Part shown: positions 21,889 through 34,285 of the stretch, one piece after another
Layout: each line of letters starts with the position of its first letter
How positions within the stretch are numbered: the stretch's first letter is position 1
The notes under the pieces: generated by a model
Seen by the model: the letters and a program-made list of their open reading frames with translations, nothing else
What the model was told of the DNA's origin: nothing
Database searches by the model: none
Program-made: the position numbers and the translations under genes
NCBI GenBank assembly: GCA_043228905.1
Contig: JBHGNT010000005.1
Coordinates: forward strand, 24,366,001 to 24,430,000
Direction of reading: 5' to 3'
Length of the DNA: 64,000 bases
Source of the DNA: Azolla caroliniana
Taxonomy: Eukaryota > Polypodiophyta

Positions 21889-24800
21889 ATGTCAGACACG
21901 GATCATACAGCTGACCATCAAGTTCTTCATGGTCATCAGCACCCCTCTCTATACAACCACAGGCACGGTCATGCTTTGCCGCATGCACACATGAGTAGCC
22001 TTCCTCATGCTCACATGCATGACATGAATGGTTCTCACTCTCAAGAAGAGGATGCTCAGGTTGACATGGGTGAACATGGACACATGCACCTTCAGTATGT
22101 GCATCCTCACCATGCTCATGGGCATGTAATTCACAGGGACGAGAATGGTCTAGGAGAGGAGGCTGAAGATGATACAGGTGATGATGGGCTGGAGGAAGCC
22201 GAAATGCATTCAGATGGAGGCCACCCAGGTGATCCACAGTCAAGTCTAACCACTCGAGTGCAAGGAACGGATCAACTCACTCTGACATATCAAGGAGAGG
22301 TCTATGTTTTTGACACAGTTCCGCCAGAAAAGGTAATATCTGACAATTTTGAGTGTTCTTTAGTACTGTCTATGATTTTGATTCTTGCGTTTCTATGTTG
22401 ATCATCTATATACTGTAATTGATGTGATTTTTGCACAAAATGCAGCTAATTATATATAGTTCATCAAATAGTGGGTCTCGTAAATAATAGAGCTACGAAA
22501 TCATGTAGGTACAAGCAGTACTGCTTCTGCTGGGAGGACGTGAGGTGCCAATTGGGATGCCAAGCAGTGTCTCAATGCAGGGCCACCAACTCAAGGTTTG
22601 ATTTCTTATATATGAATTGGATATGTTGATTATTGATCAATCCTCTTCAATAACCTTTATCCTTTCATGCACAGGTAGCAACTGACCTTCCACAACGTCT
22701 GAACATGCCACAAAGGTTGGCATCTTTGACTAGATTTCGAGAAAAACGTAAAGAGCGCAACTTTGAGAAGAAGATTCGTTACACTGTCCGAAAAGAAGTT
22801 GCTCAAAGGTCTGTGGGTTTGTATGTGTAGTGATGATTCATGGTGATTATTTGGCATTCCTTTATATAAATGATTGAACAATAGCTATGCTATGTCATTT
22901 TTTGTGAGTCCACATATATTACAAATATGTTTATACTGTATTCCTCAGGATGCAAAGGAAGAGGGGACAATTTGCGTCGTCAAAGTCTGTAGGAGAGGAC
23001 GCATCAAGTTTATCAAATTCTGAAAATGCAGAATCATGGAATAATCAACCCACGCATGCTCCACAGGAAGAAGCCATGTAATCAGTTAAAACTTTGTGGA
23101 ATTGTTTGCTAATTCTATCTCTATGTTTACAAATTTCATGAAATGCTTTAAAGTTTGTTCTCATAAATTTCATAACCCTGCCTTTCTTCTCAGAACCTGA
23201 AGGTTGAACCTTTGGCTCATTTACTTCCAGCTGAATCTGCACTTTTCTCCATGTTTTGAAATCTTTGATATATGAAAATCCTATTTGGAAGCTCATAATC
23301 ATGACCGTTGAGGGTGTTGTGATTTGTGCAATAATGTTGACATTAATTAATTCTTTTCACCAAACACACCTGAATGAATTATCGGAGACATAGTTTGCAA
23401 AATAATGAACTAACACTTGCATGCAGACCGCTTTTGTAATATTTTAATCTGAATTATTTGAAGGCATCCTGATGCAAGGCATATCTTAAATATGTTGCTC
23501 TATCTGGATTTAGCCACCTGGGCCAAAAGAACTGGATTATCTATAGAGAGAAGGATGAAATTAACACTGATATGATTTATATTTAGTGGATGAAATTAAC
23601 ACTGATATGATTTATATTTAGTGGTTCTAGCAATTGACACGAAATCAAATTTAGAAGCTCCCTTTCTCAGCTGACATTAGTGAGAGATGTGCACAAAACT
23701 TTGCTGGATTGAATCATTGACCTACTTTGCATGGTCAGATATGGTTAGAAGTGAGTTTTGCCTGAAATGGAAGGTGATGTTACTGTTAAGCAATGATTGC
23801 AATAGATTGCTATGTTGATGTTTACATAGATACTGCAATTAGAGACTCCCTTCCAAAAATATGAATCTATGTACACATTACTGGCATGAGAATGCCATTT
23901 CTGAGATTTGTGACATTGTTTATGCTTAGCATGAATTAGTATTTTTTTAATTAGCTTTTAATAAAGTTATCATATACAAACCTTTATGCATTGAATCTCT
24001 AGTTGTCTTCACTGTGGAACTGGAGAGCGTTCTACCCCTATGATGCGGCGAGGTCCTGGTGGACCCAGGACACTATGCAATGCTTGTGGATTGATGTGGG
24101 CTACCAAGGTAGAGCCATTCTGTTCTCAATGCATCATATCATTTTAATTGCTGCCTTGTTTCTTTTAATCTGATGACTATGCCACATTTGATTACTTTTA
24201 TCTACAGGGCGTATTAAGAGAATTATCCAAGGGTTCTGGTTCTGGGAATCCTCAGCTTCCCAGCATCCCTCAAGTAATAGTTCATTTCACATACATATTA
24301 ATTTCAGAAGCATTGCGTTGTACTATTTATTGTGCTTAAGTTTTTATTATTATCTGAATCTATATGCACTGACTTTTACACTTGGATGATGCCAATTCCT
24401 TAATGTATCGTTTCGCTATTTGTACATGCAAGTGAATGAACTAATGCTAAGGTTTGGACAGTGGCCCCACAGTATGTCTATATGTATAGCCAAACCCAAT
24501 GTAGCAGTTAATGCGCAACAATTCCCTGAAGGAGCTTATTGACTGGATTGATAACCCTTGTTGGTGTGTCATGTAGCTCATAGTCCCTGATGTGTAGAAA
24601 GACGTTTCTGAATCTCTAATAATAGGAACACCTTACTACTGTATTAGTGATGCAGAAGCCCTCTTGTTAGGAGATGTGAGATTTGGTTCATACATGTAAA
24701 ACATCTCATCTTAGAAAAAGCAAAAGCAAAAGCAAAATCAAGGCTTTTGTTTATGTAACATTGCATGCTCTTATCTACGTACCAACTTTAAACCATCAGC

Positions 24801-27800
24801 TCATATCGTCTAGTCTACAGTTCATTATTGCCTCCATGTTTAGATTTTATGCTCGGCATCTCAAAAAAATAAAACTTGCAGAGGAAAAGGATACTTGGCT
24901 TTGTAGGAATCTGGAGGATGTGTATAGCCAAGTTATAATAAGTCAGATTTCTCTCTTTTAAAAAATGGAAATTGATGATATATTGGATGTCCACGGGGGG
25001 CCAATATGATCCATGTGACCAACAATGATTACGAAGCACTCTTCCCTGCTGTATAGGTGGGGTCTTTAAATCGTATATGCCTCTATGTGACACATTCTAT
25101 AGTGATATGCTCTTCTGTTTCTGACAACAGAGGTCACATATTCTCTTTTTCTGCTCAATATTTAGCCAGGCCCCAATTTATATTTTTGATGTGTGCATGA
25201 ATGTCTCACTTTATTGGGCATGGGTGTCCAAATGTGAATTTGGGCATCAGCCCACTGCTCTTGATGATTTTACCAATATTGCGTATTAATGTGGCTGCAG
25301 CAATATCAAACTTAGGTCTATGTTGGGATGTGTGATGTTCTCCATTTTGTGTAGAATGCTTCCAACGTGGCTGAGTAAAACATGGACTCATGTTCTCTTG
25401 TCCTGTGCTTTTTCTCTACATGCTGTCTTGCTAACCATTTCTGAATGTCTTTGACCCAGATGGATGGAAGAAATTTGCTTTTGTGGGTTCTCTGTTAATC
25501 ATTCGATTTCCCATGCTGCCTTGGGAAGGAGATTTCTAGGCATTGTCCTTGTCCTTACTTTCAATATGTGCTTGTTGGGCATACCACGCTATTGGTCGTC
25601 TTCTAGTTTCTGGTAGCATTAGGAAGTATGGGTTTATGCTCTTAACACCTACCTGATGGTATACAATTTTCTTCTTGTATTATCTCCAAAACATTCTTAT
25701 ATTTTCTTTTCTTTGCGGGCGAATACTAAGCTTTTCCAATTTTTCCCTACCTTTGCCTCCTTTGTGTAGTGTTTTGATTCCATGATCTTGCTTGTCCTGA
25801 GGAAACCTTTTACTATTGCTTGATCTAGTAATTCATGTATCCATTCTTCAGTAACCGGGCAAGTCCATTTTAGCTTCTGAGCATAGGTGAAGTGTATCTG
25901 CATCCTTGTCATTTTGAAGTCTTTTTATGGTTTCTATTACCTCATTATACTCAAAAGCTTCCATGTGCAGTAAAGGAAACATGTCAATTGTGGCTCTATC
26001 TTCCACGTATTTGTTTCACATATGTCACGATTCAGCTGATAAGTAATTTGTCTTTACTTCCATGCACTATCCCTTAGTAGCCTCCATGCCCCTTTTGGGT
26101 TTTTCTTAGGACGTCACACGTGGTGTATCTTTTGTCTCTTTTTCAAGTTCATATGTCTTAGTTTCTTCCTTTTTGATGTTATTGTTAACAATCGGCAACG
26201 GGTTTGAGAGTGTCAAAACCGAACCGTTTAAATTTTTTGAAACTTGAACCCAACCAAACTGACCATGAAACCATATGAACCGAAACTGTTACAAAAAATT
26301 CAAACCTTTAAACTATTAAACCGTTAAAACTGCGGTTCGGTATTCAAGTTAAGCTAAAATTCAATTTTTTTTTTCCCTAAAATGTGATAATTAGGCTTAA
26401 AAATGAGAAGGTTGTTTTAAAAAAATATTAAAAAAAAATCAACTGGCATCTCTAAACCATCAAACCGTTTAAACCGAATTGAATCGTTCACCCCCAAACT
26501 GAACCGAACCAAACCGTACAGTTTAAACCATTAAACCATGGTTTTGTGGTTCGGTTCAGTTCAAAACGAACTGTTGCCGATTGTTAGTTATTGTATTCAT
26601 TTGCTATGTATGTTCATCAATCACTGTCTTTTGCACAATGCATTTTTGAAGAACAACTATGCATTTTCAATATCATTTGTTGTGTGTTGAGACATAATTG
26701 ATTCTTTTAATGTGTCAGTATAAATACTTCTGTCTTGCCATTTTATCTTATATGAGCAATCTGAGCTTGCATTGGTTTGATTTGTAGAAGTTGATGCAAT
26801 ATGTATAAGATTATAATCCAAATTTGGGGATCTATCTCCAATTTCAAAATATTGTATCGGATCATATTGTACATAGGCAATGGTACTAGCTCCTGACTCC
26901 TATAGATCTCAAAAGGCATAGATACTATGATGATTCCCTATACGGAATGATCCTATATTGAATTTCAGGCATATATCTGGAAAGGGATCAACCTTGCCTA
27001 TCAGAAAGACATGATTCTACAATGATTCTCAATGAGGGATGTAGTAAGATGCTATTATATTGGTGTTTCTGCTGCATGAATCTTTGTCCACAGTCTTGCA
27101 GATGCTTCTTTATACAGAATTGCTATCCCTAGTTGACCTTTTGTTTTAATGCTCAGCCTCCATTTAAAGTGGGTTACATGACCCTCAATGTAATGGAAGA
27201 TGACGTGTATCATGTTCTCATGTTTCTTAACTACCTATTTAGGCCATATTTTTCCTTCCACGGAAAACTTCTACAGTTTCAACCTGTAACTCATATAGTC
27301 ATGCTCCTGTGTTTCTATACCATTTATGCTTCATACGATTTTTGGTGCTCCTTTTATTGAAGAGGAGTGTGATTTCTAGATTAAAAAACTGAAATAAACG
27401 CGGCTTGAGGCCAATATTAGTGCTCTTTTTTTAATGTCAGGAATGGTACATACTACGATGCGATGTCTAAACTTGATGGGCTTCATATGAAGTGTGTTCT
27501 AAGCTGTCTTGCCGGGGTTCCTGTCTTTTTCAAGTATGCCCTGGGGTAATACATGCTTAGTTTTGGGTTCCCTTCAATACATTTACTTGGGTATTATGTT
27601 CATATGGTTAAGCCTGCATCTCTTGATAGTATCTGAAATACGCTCTTTGACACCATTTACCCATTTTAGTTTGCATTCTAGTTCTGTGCCATACATTGTG
27701 GCCTTATCAAGTATATGAATGTCTCCTTGTGCAACGGCGTGTGCATTTTGTGTGTTGTATGTTTTCGTTAAGCACATGCAATGTTCCTTCAATGTATTCG

Positions 27801-28445
27801 CTCAAACTTATTCCTGTTGTAGCTTTGTTTTGAAGACTGCCATCTCTTTGAGGGATCAAAATTTCTCTTTGAATGATTGGGTTACAAGGTTTTGGAGTTT
27901 CAAAGTAATTTGCATTTTTAGCCCTCTTTCTCGAGAGGCAAAGAGATCAGTTAGGTGTTGCAGCAATGTGCTATGCAGTGTTAAGCATATGGCACCTACC
28001 CCTTTGAGTGTGAGCACCATATCTGGCACGTCTTTTGTGAGACTTTTTACTTTTGTTAGAGGCATGATTTCCACTAATGATGTGGTCTCATGAAAGGGTG
28101 TTAATGTACATGGAGGGAAGAGAAGAGAGAGCAACTGGGGTCATTGAAAGAAACTGCAACAGGACACAGACATGTTCTTGGCATGTTCTCAGCAGGTTGT
28201 GTAGATAATAAATGTGTAGGCAGCTAGTAGTTCTTGTGGCTGTGTATTGCCAAATTGATTGTGGTTCATGGTGAATCTTGAACTGGTCATGAAGCTATCT
28301 GTGTATGCTTTTGTATTGCATAATACAATTATATTTGCTAGAAAACAGAAAAAGAGTGATGATTTGTTGGCAGGCTATTATGGAGGATCAGGTTGATCCT
28401 GCTGTGGTTTCCAATGGATTAGCTTCAGTTGATGCAGCTGGTTGA
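21889..28445 (+). CDS. GATA24: ZML-type GATA factor, copy A (TIFY + CCT + GATA finger)
   Basis: Nuclear zinc-finger transcription factor of the plant TIFY/ZML group (Arabidopsis ZML1/ZML2 = GATA24/GATA28). Seven coding exons: 21889-22332, 22509-22595, 22675-22808, 22949-23077, 24003-24108, 24208-24273, 28374-28445. They are in phase and give 345 residues. The His-rich N-terminus ([20 protein letters not shown]) and an acidic segment are followed by the TIFY domain with core TLTYQG (131-136) running into [16 protein letters not shown] domain comes next (about 191-234, [15 protein letters not shown]...[14 protein letters not shown]), then a class-III GATA finger C-x2-C-x20-C-x2-C (Cys266, 269, 290, 293). 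All metal ligands are intact. The TIFY core has Tyr where many ZMLs have Phe. Intron 6 is 4.1 kb and holds transposon DNA. A near-identical gene lies in the opposite orientation at 41.5-44.0 kb. GATA24 is a group-level name, and orthology to ZML1 or ZML2 was not tested. Confidence 0.95.
23553..23623. repeat. 35-bp tandem duplication in intron 4 of ZML copy A
   Basis: GGATGAAATTAACACTGATA plus the following 15 bases occurs twice without a mismatch, directly adjacent. A recent local duplication. Confidence 0.9.
24274..28373. other. Expanded intron 6 of ZML copy A
   Basis: The 4.1-kb intron compares with 356 bp for the same intron in copy B. It holds the 401-bp hAT-like MITE at 26186-26586 and, on the minus strand, several short broken reading frames (25206-25391, 25697-25912, 27583-27792, 27856-28134). 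These look like one or more decayed elements that I cannot classify. No intact gene was found in it. Confidence 0.6.
26186..26586. mobile_element. hAT-like MITE, 401 bp, perfect target duplication
   Basis: Both ends read inward as TAACAATCGGCAAC without a mismatch over 14 bases. GTTATTGT flanks the element on both sides (26178-26185 and 26587-26594), a perfect 8-bp target duplication diagnostic of hAT-type insertion. The interior contains GGTTCGG/CCGAACC motifs and long AAACC(A/G)TT stretches in inverted order, with no transposase. It sits inside intron 6 of ZML copy A. The perfect duplication suggests it is younger than the element at 844-1537. Confidence 0.9.
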
Positions 28446-30624
28446 TAATGATCTGTTGGTGATGGGTTTAATATCCTGTTGTACTCTTTGCCCCCCCCCC
28501 CCCCCAAAAAAAAAAAAAGGTAAAATAATCTTTTTACTTGGAATGGGTGGTTATTGGTTCTATCCTGTTTGTCCTCATTAAAGTCGATTCAAGGGTGGTC
28601 AATGGTTCTATCCTGTCTGTCCCCATTTAGTCGATTCAAGCTATCTTGTACTATTTTTTGAGTCTCAGCCTATTTGGATGTCATTACTTACATATCAATA
28701 AAAACCATCTTTTTGTCACAGTTGCCAGAAAACTTATGTATCTCATATAAGTAAGTTAACTCTTCAGACTTTTAAAACATGCTGACATTAACTTAGTGAA
28801 TGATGTTAAAACGTATGGCATATGGCAGAACATGATATGTGACATGCCTTTTCTCTATACTCAAATGGAGGCAAATCTCACAACATAGAATAGAGATGCG
28901 TTCAAACACACGCTGATTATGTACATATATGTACTGAGTACATCTGTCTCGACATTGTTTATATGTTGTGCATCATGTGTTTTTTGGTTAGATGAGCCTG
29001 GGTTCTTACATTATGAAGTGTATAACCATCAATCTGCCTTTACTTCAATGCTTGAATGGAAACAAAGCTCAGGACATATAATGTACACTATATATAATAT
29101 ATGCATCTGTCTGTTATTTTTTTTATATGTTGTTTTGGGATAATTGAGCCAGTGTACATTATTTCACTTTTAACTTATGGTTTGTACTTACATCTCAGTC
29201 AGATGTATGTGAACACTATGAATGGCAAACTTGTATTTCTTTTCTTTTGTCTGAACCACTGCAGGTTAAAGCACCAAAGATGTGATTGTTCGGATCATGC
29301 AAAAGCGTTCACCATACAACCTCTAAACACCTGTTGGACTTAATTTGTAACGTTATATATCTTTAAATGGAACTGTTATAGCTCTATCGATTAATATCAT
29401 TGAAATTGAGATTTAGCTTATTTTAATGGTCAAACAGCAAGTGCCAAAGATTGTATAGCAGTATTCCCAATTGAACATTTGGGTATGTTGCTTTATTTGT
29501 AATGATATATATATATATATATATTTACATGTAAACTCTTATAGTTCTTTTGATTTATGTGCCAAGTATGGAACGTTTATCATTGTATTTGAGATTGAAC
29601 ATATCTTAGTGGTCAAGACCATCAAAGTCTTCTGAACTAATATATTATAGATCAATTTGTTTTACTGAGTGAACTAAAATGTTTTAGTCTATCAAAATTG
29701 TACTTTTTGCAATGTGTGAACATCTCAGCTGACAACTTTTTCTTCCATTTGAACTAAAATGGACTTCCAAAATATCCTCATTGAAGAACATGACAGTCTC
29801 AGGAATCAACTCAAAAGAGAATAGAATGTAGTACTTGGTTTAAATGCCAACAATTTCCTTGTTACAGCATTTACTGTCTCATTTGCATGTTGTAAATGAG
29901 TGGGGACCATGATTTTTCGGTTTAGGAATCCAACTTGATTGATCATAGGCTATAGCTTAATTGCTCAGCAGGCTTGAAAAATTCAACCATATATATGTCA
30001 TTGGGTAGCCACAAAAGAAATATGTATACAAGTAACTACCTTTCCTGTACAAGAAACATGTATATGCTTTTTGGAAAAAGAAAAAAAAGAAACATGTATA
30101 CAAACATGTGCATCCATTGCTTCCTTTCCCCTTCAAGTGTTCAATTAACTTGAAAGTTAACAATCTTTCCTAGACGTTTTAATACTGTCCTATAAATTAA
30201 AATCAATAACAGTACTCTATTATCTCATTTTATGTTACTTTGGCTATAACACTAAAGCTCAAGTTTATCACAGTGATTAGTAACTACCTTCCTTTGTTTA
30301 AAAGATTAGATATTTTATAAATAACTTCAGTATGCGAACATAATAAGAAGTATGAGAAGATTATATGACTTCACTAATACGCAGAGACGTTCATAATCAG
30401 CTCTTAGCGGATAAGCCCAATTTCGGCTTGACCGTGCATCCTACCTAGTAGAGGAGATCCATATTTGTCCAGCTTCTCCCTTTTCACCTGGATACTGTGG
30501 AGCGGTCCAATGAAACTTTTGGATATATACACATATCCATCCCTAAACCTAGAGTCAATATTTGTAACTAGTGATTATTAACATTATAATTACATGTGGT
30601 GTATAATAAATTTAATGGCTTTGT
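28446..30624. other. Convergent intergenic region between ZML copy A and the kinase gene
   Basis: Shared 3' flank of two convergent genes, AT-rich. It contains a C-run/A-run at about 28492-28518, a near-duplicate TGGTTATTGGTTCTATCCTG / TGGTCAATGGTTCTATCCTG pair (28550 and 28595) and (AT)n at about 29503-29523. No coding domain recognised. Confidence 0.55.
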
Positions 30625-33600
30625 CTAACATAGACTTTGGAAAGATGCTGATTTCAATGTTACAACATGATGATTGAAAGGGCTTGCGAGATTCCTAGAG
30701 TTTGCATGGTGTTTCACAAGTGGCACCAATGATTGAACCACATCTGTCATGAATGGTCTATAATCTGCTTCAGGTTGAATACACATCTTTGCTATTGCAG
30801 CCACCTACATACATGAATATAAATAAATATTAAGGCATAAATATTCCTAGAATTTGGAGGGTTTCAATGCACAAGATCGTCTTCAAATGCATACATTCAT
30901 TACCTGAATCAAATCCTTCAAGGTATATTGTCCCCTCAAATTAGGATCTACCATCTCTTCTACCTTCTGTCTGTCAGTTAATCGAGGTAGCGCCTGCCAC
31001 AAGGGCACTTTGTTGATTAGACATACATTTCCACCATGCAAGCTTTCTTGTTTTTTCAAGAATGAAACAAATTCTAGCTCATTAAAATGTTGCAGCACTT
31101 CAAAAAGCAAAAATATACCAAGTTGTTTATGGCATCATCTAGGATCTACCATCTCTTCTACCTTCTGTCGTTTTTTCAAGAATGAAACAAATTCTAGCTC
31201 ATTAAAATGTTGCAGCACTTCAAAAAGCAAAAATATACCAAGTTGTTTATGGCATCATCTAGGAAGGGCCCCTTATATGCTCTTATTTTTATTTTTAGCA
31301 TCTCACAGGCATTGCATGCAGCAAGGTAAGAGGCATACTTATATGTAAAGTGGAGCCCAGTGCTTTACGAGTTGAGCCTATTTATATAAAATGTAAGACA
31401 GATGAAGTGCATACACATCATGTTGAGAAGGAGTGAAAGCATACATACCCAAGACACTAGGACACCTTGACCAGGAGGTCTTCTCATGTCCACTGGTACG
31501 AGTCCTGTGAGGAGCTCCAACAAGACAACTCCAAAGCTATAAACATCAGACTTTGTGGTGAGATGGCCAGTTAAAGCATACCTACGAAGTGGAAACAATC
31601 CTGTCAATGACTTGTTTTAAGTGGATTAATAGTGAGGAGAAAATTCAATTCGCAGAAGTAAAGAAAGGAACCATACTCAGGAGCAACATAACCTTGAGTA
31701 CCGAGGACTCTGGTGTAGATTTGGCCATTTATGTTGTCCGAACCAAGCTTTGCCAGCCCAAAATTCGAAACTTTGGCATTGAAGTTGTCATCAAGGAGGA
31801 TGTTGCTTGTCTTGAAGTCACGATGAATCACTGGAGGACTTACAAGCTCATGCAAATACTCTAGACCATGTGCAACGTCTAGAGCAATTCGCATCCTTGT
31901 TCCCCAATCTAATGTGGGAGGGTTCCCAGCATTACCTACACTCATCGATGACAACAAACATTAAACTATGTGCACAAATTTGAGACAAACACTACATGAT
32001 TTTTTCCTTTGCATCTCTTCAGAAGTCAATGACATTTTCCTACCATGATTCCCACACTAGTCTATAACTGGACCTACATTATGTCCTTTGTATACAAAGA
32101 GCATATCTACCCAGATTGATGCTTTAGGCACTAAATGATGCACATGAGTTTGAGAAGACACAGCTATCATTTTTATCAAAAGAAGTCCTAGACATTCTGT
32201 CACAATGATTCATATATCTTGTGCATTAGAACCTAATCTTATGCGATTTTATATGCAGGGCATTACACTGAGATAAGCCTCGCCTACAGGAGCTCATAGT
32301 GTTAAACAGTTTTAGCTAAAGTGGGGAAAATGTCTAAAACTTCTTCTAATGCATAGGGAGCTCTTACCATCTGAATGTAGATGTTCCTTCAAGCTACCGT
32401 TTGACATGTACTCATAAACGAGCAATCTGTGGTCTTGATCAGCACAATATCCAATCAATTCGAGGAGGTACGGACAATGGAGATGGCTTAGCAAGTCCAC
32501 CTGCATAAAAAATGATCAAACATAAGGTATTGAGGACACCTGAGAACAAAACATATCTCATTTTGATGGATCGATTCACATTGGACAATGGTCATAAATC
32601 CTCTTATACCCGATAAACCTGGCCACTGGCCACAAGTCTGGTGGGGATTTAAGAAAAAAGTCTAACAAGGATCTTTCCACCAATCAACAATTCTAGGGAG
32701 ACAAATGTAACGCCCAAAACTTCTGAGCGAGGATTCCAACACCCAGCAATTGACACCATAATTCTGATACTTGACAATTGTAACAACAATTCTGAAACCC
32801 TGACGATTGTAGAACCAATTCCTACACTCGAAAACTCATGCGAGGTATAGTGACAACGCAAGCAAGGATTAGATCCAACTGCACCCGGAAATTTATCTAG
32901 GTAGTAGGATAGAGATAATGAGGGATCCCATAGTGGATTACAGTAGAATGGGGCATCGCTATGCATGATAGGAGTATCGACATTGTACCTCGGCTCGGAA
33001 TTCTCGATCTAATCCTCCACCATATGCAGCATTGTTCCTAGTTGTTCGGTCGAGTTGTTTGATGGCGACAAGCCTAGTGTTGTTGTTATCAGGGAGGATC
33101 CCTCTATACACACTATAGTAAGCCCCATGTGACCCTATCAAATTTGCCGAGCTGAAATTGGCTGTTGCAAATTGCAATTGCTTGAATGTGAACACTTGGG
33201 CTTCTTCCACATGCATTGCAGGTAGCATACATTGCTTCTGGAAATCTAGCCCCCACCACCCACCCCCCAAAAAAACAAAAACAAAACCCCAAGAAATGAA
33301 TGATTCAGCAAAACTCAGTGAATTTTTTAAAAAGTTTTTATTTTTTAAATTTTTATGTTTTTATTTTTATTATTATTATTATTTTTTTTGGGGGGGGGGG
33401 GGGGGCAGCTTATTATTAGATGTTGCTATTACCTTGGCTAATCATGGCTTGAGAGAAGTTCTGTTGCTTCTGTTTTTTCCTTTTCAAGTAGAGGTACAAG
33501 AAGGCTATGGCCACGAGAGAGGAGATGGTGAAAGCTGCGAGGACGGAGAGGATAGTGAGCACCACGGTACTGCTGGTGTCATGGTGATGGTGGTGATGAT

Positions 33601-33691
33601 CATCTGCAGGTGGCCCATCAACACCACCGCCACCACCACCACCACCACCACCACCAGCAACAAGAAGAAGAGTAGGAGGAGGAGAAGCCAT
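30625..33691 (-). CDS. Membrane-anchored receptor-like kinase homologue, predicted pseudokinase
   Basis: Related to plant RLCK-VII/PBL-type kinases. Seven coding exons: 33691-33433, 33245-32989, 32500-32368, 31935-31677, 31581-31449, 30993-30904, 30804-30625. They are in phase and give 436 residues. The short N-terminus has a Gly tract and HHHHHH, then one membrane helix (about 41-65, [12 protein letters not shown]...) and the basic KRKKQKQQ. The kinase domain starts at [14 protein letters not shown] (104). Retained are Lys149 of VAIK, the HRDFK loop (Asp256, Asn261), APE, and the [15 protein letters not shown] region. Altered are the glycine loop, reading [12 protein letters not shown] instead of G-x-G-x-x-G-x-V, and the DFG motif, where Asp274 is Asn (SNFGLAKLG). 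Loss of the Mg-binding Asp predicts little or no catalysis, so a scaffold or regulatory role is more likely. The open frame and splice sites are intact, so it is not an obvious pseudogene. Confidence 0.92.
30943..31260. repeat. Duplication of part of kinase exon 6 and its upstream intron
   Basis: Unit 1 (30943-31140) covers the middle of exon 6, its splice acceptor and adjacent intron. Unit 2 (31141-31260) follows directly and is identical, except that 78 bases are missing, including the 5' part of the exon and its acceptor. The 91-bp segments 31050-31140 and 31170-31260 are identical. Unit 2 therefore carries a dead 29-bp exon fragment in the intron and should not disturb splicing of exon 6. 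Confidence 0.92.
33392..33408. repeat. Poly-G tract in kinase intron 1
   Basis: About 16 G follow a T-rich stretch just upstream (in gene sense, downstream) of exon 1. Homopolymers of this length are error-prone in sequencing. Confidence 0.85.
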
Positions 33692-33839
33692 GGCCTCCTT
33701 TCAGTGCACACTCAAAGAAAGACAAAAAAAAAAGCAGAGTCTACAGAACAAAACAACAAAGAGAACATGGAAATGGAATGGAACAAGGATAGATAGAGTT
33801 GAGGTACCAAAGCCCAACAAATGTGTGTGTAAAGGCTCA

Positions 33840-33840
33840 A

Positions 33841-33916
<76 letters not shown>

Positions 33917-34243
33917 CTTGTGTGTGTTTTGGTGTGTTGATATGTGTGTGTCTTCATGTGTTAGATATGTGTGTGTTTTGATGTGTTGATATGTGTATGT
34001 CTTCCATGTGTTGATGATATGTGTGTGTATGTGTATGTCTTCATGTGTTGATATAACATATACATATATGTGTGCATGTGTGCCTTGATATGTTGATAGG
34101 CGTGTATGGGAGAAGGCAGGCAGATGACTCTGATGTGTGTGTTGATATTTGTCAATGTCTTGATGTGCATGTATGTGTGTATATGTCAATATGCACATGA
34201 TGATGATGATGATGTGTGTATGTTGATATGCACATGGTGATGA

Positions 34244-34275
<32 letters not shown>

Positions 34276-34285
34276 TTGTGGTGTG
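33840..34285. repeat. GT/GA microsatellites and TG-rich minisatellite upstream of the kinase
   Basis: (GT)n at about 33843-33873 and (GA)n at about 33874-33914 are followed by loose repeats of TGTGTTGATATGTGTGTGTC up to about 34170, then (GAT)n at about 34199-34213 and (GT)n at about 34243-34272. The first runs lie about 150-220 bp upstream of the kinase start codon. The 221-codon minus-strand frame across it is a repeat artefact. Confidence 0.9.

Noticed and set aside
21791-22243. 150-codon His/Glu-rich minus-strand frame
   Set aside because: Antisense shadow of exon 1 of ZML copy A.
30625-33691. Kinase locus as a processed or broken pseudogene
   Set aside because: Seven exons, consensus splice sites and an uninterrupted 436-codon frame argue for a real gene. 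Only catalytic residues are altered.
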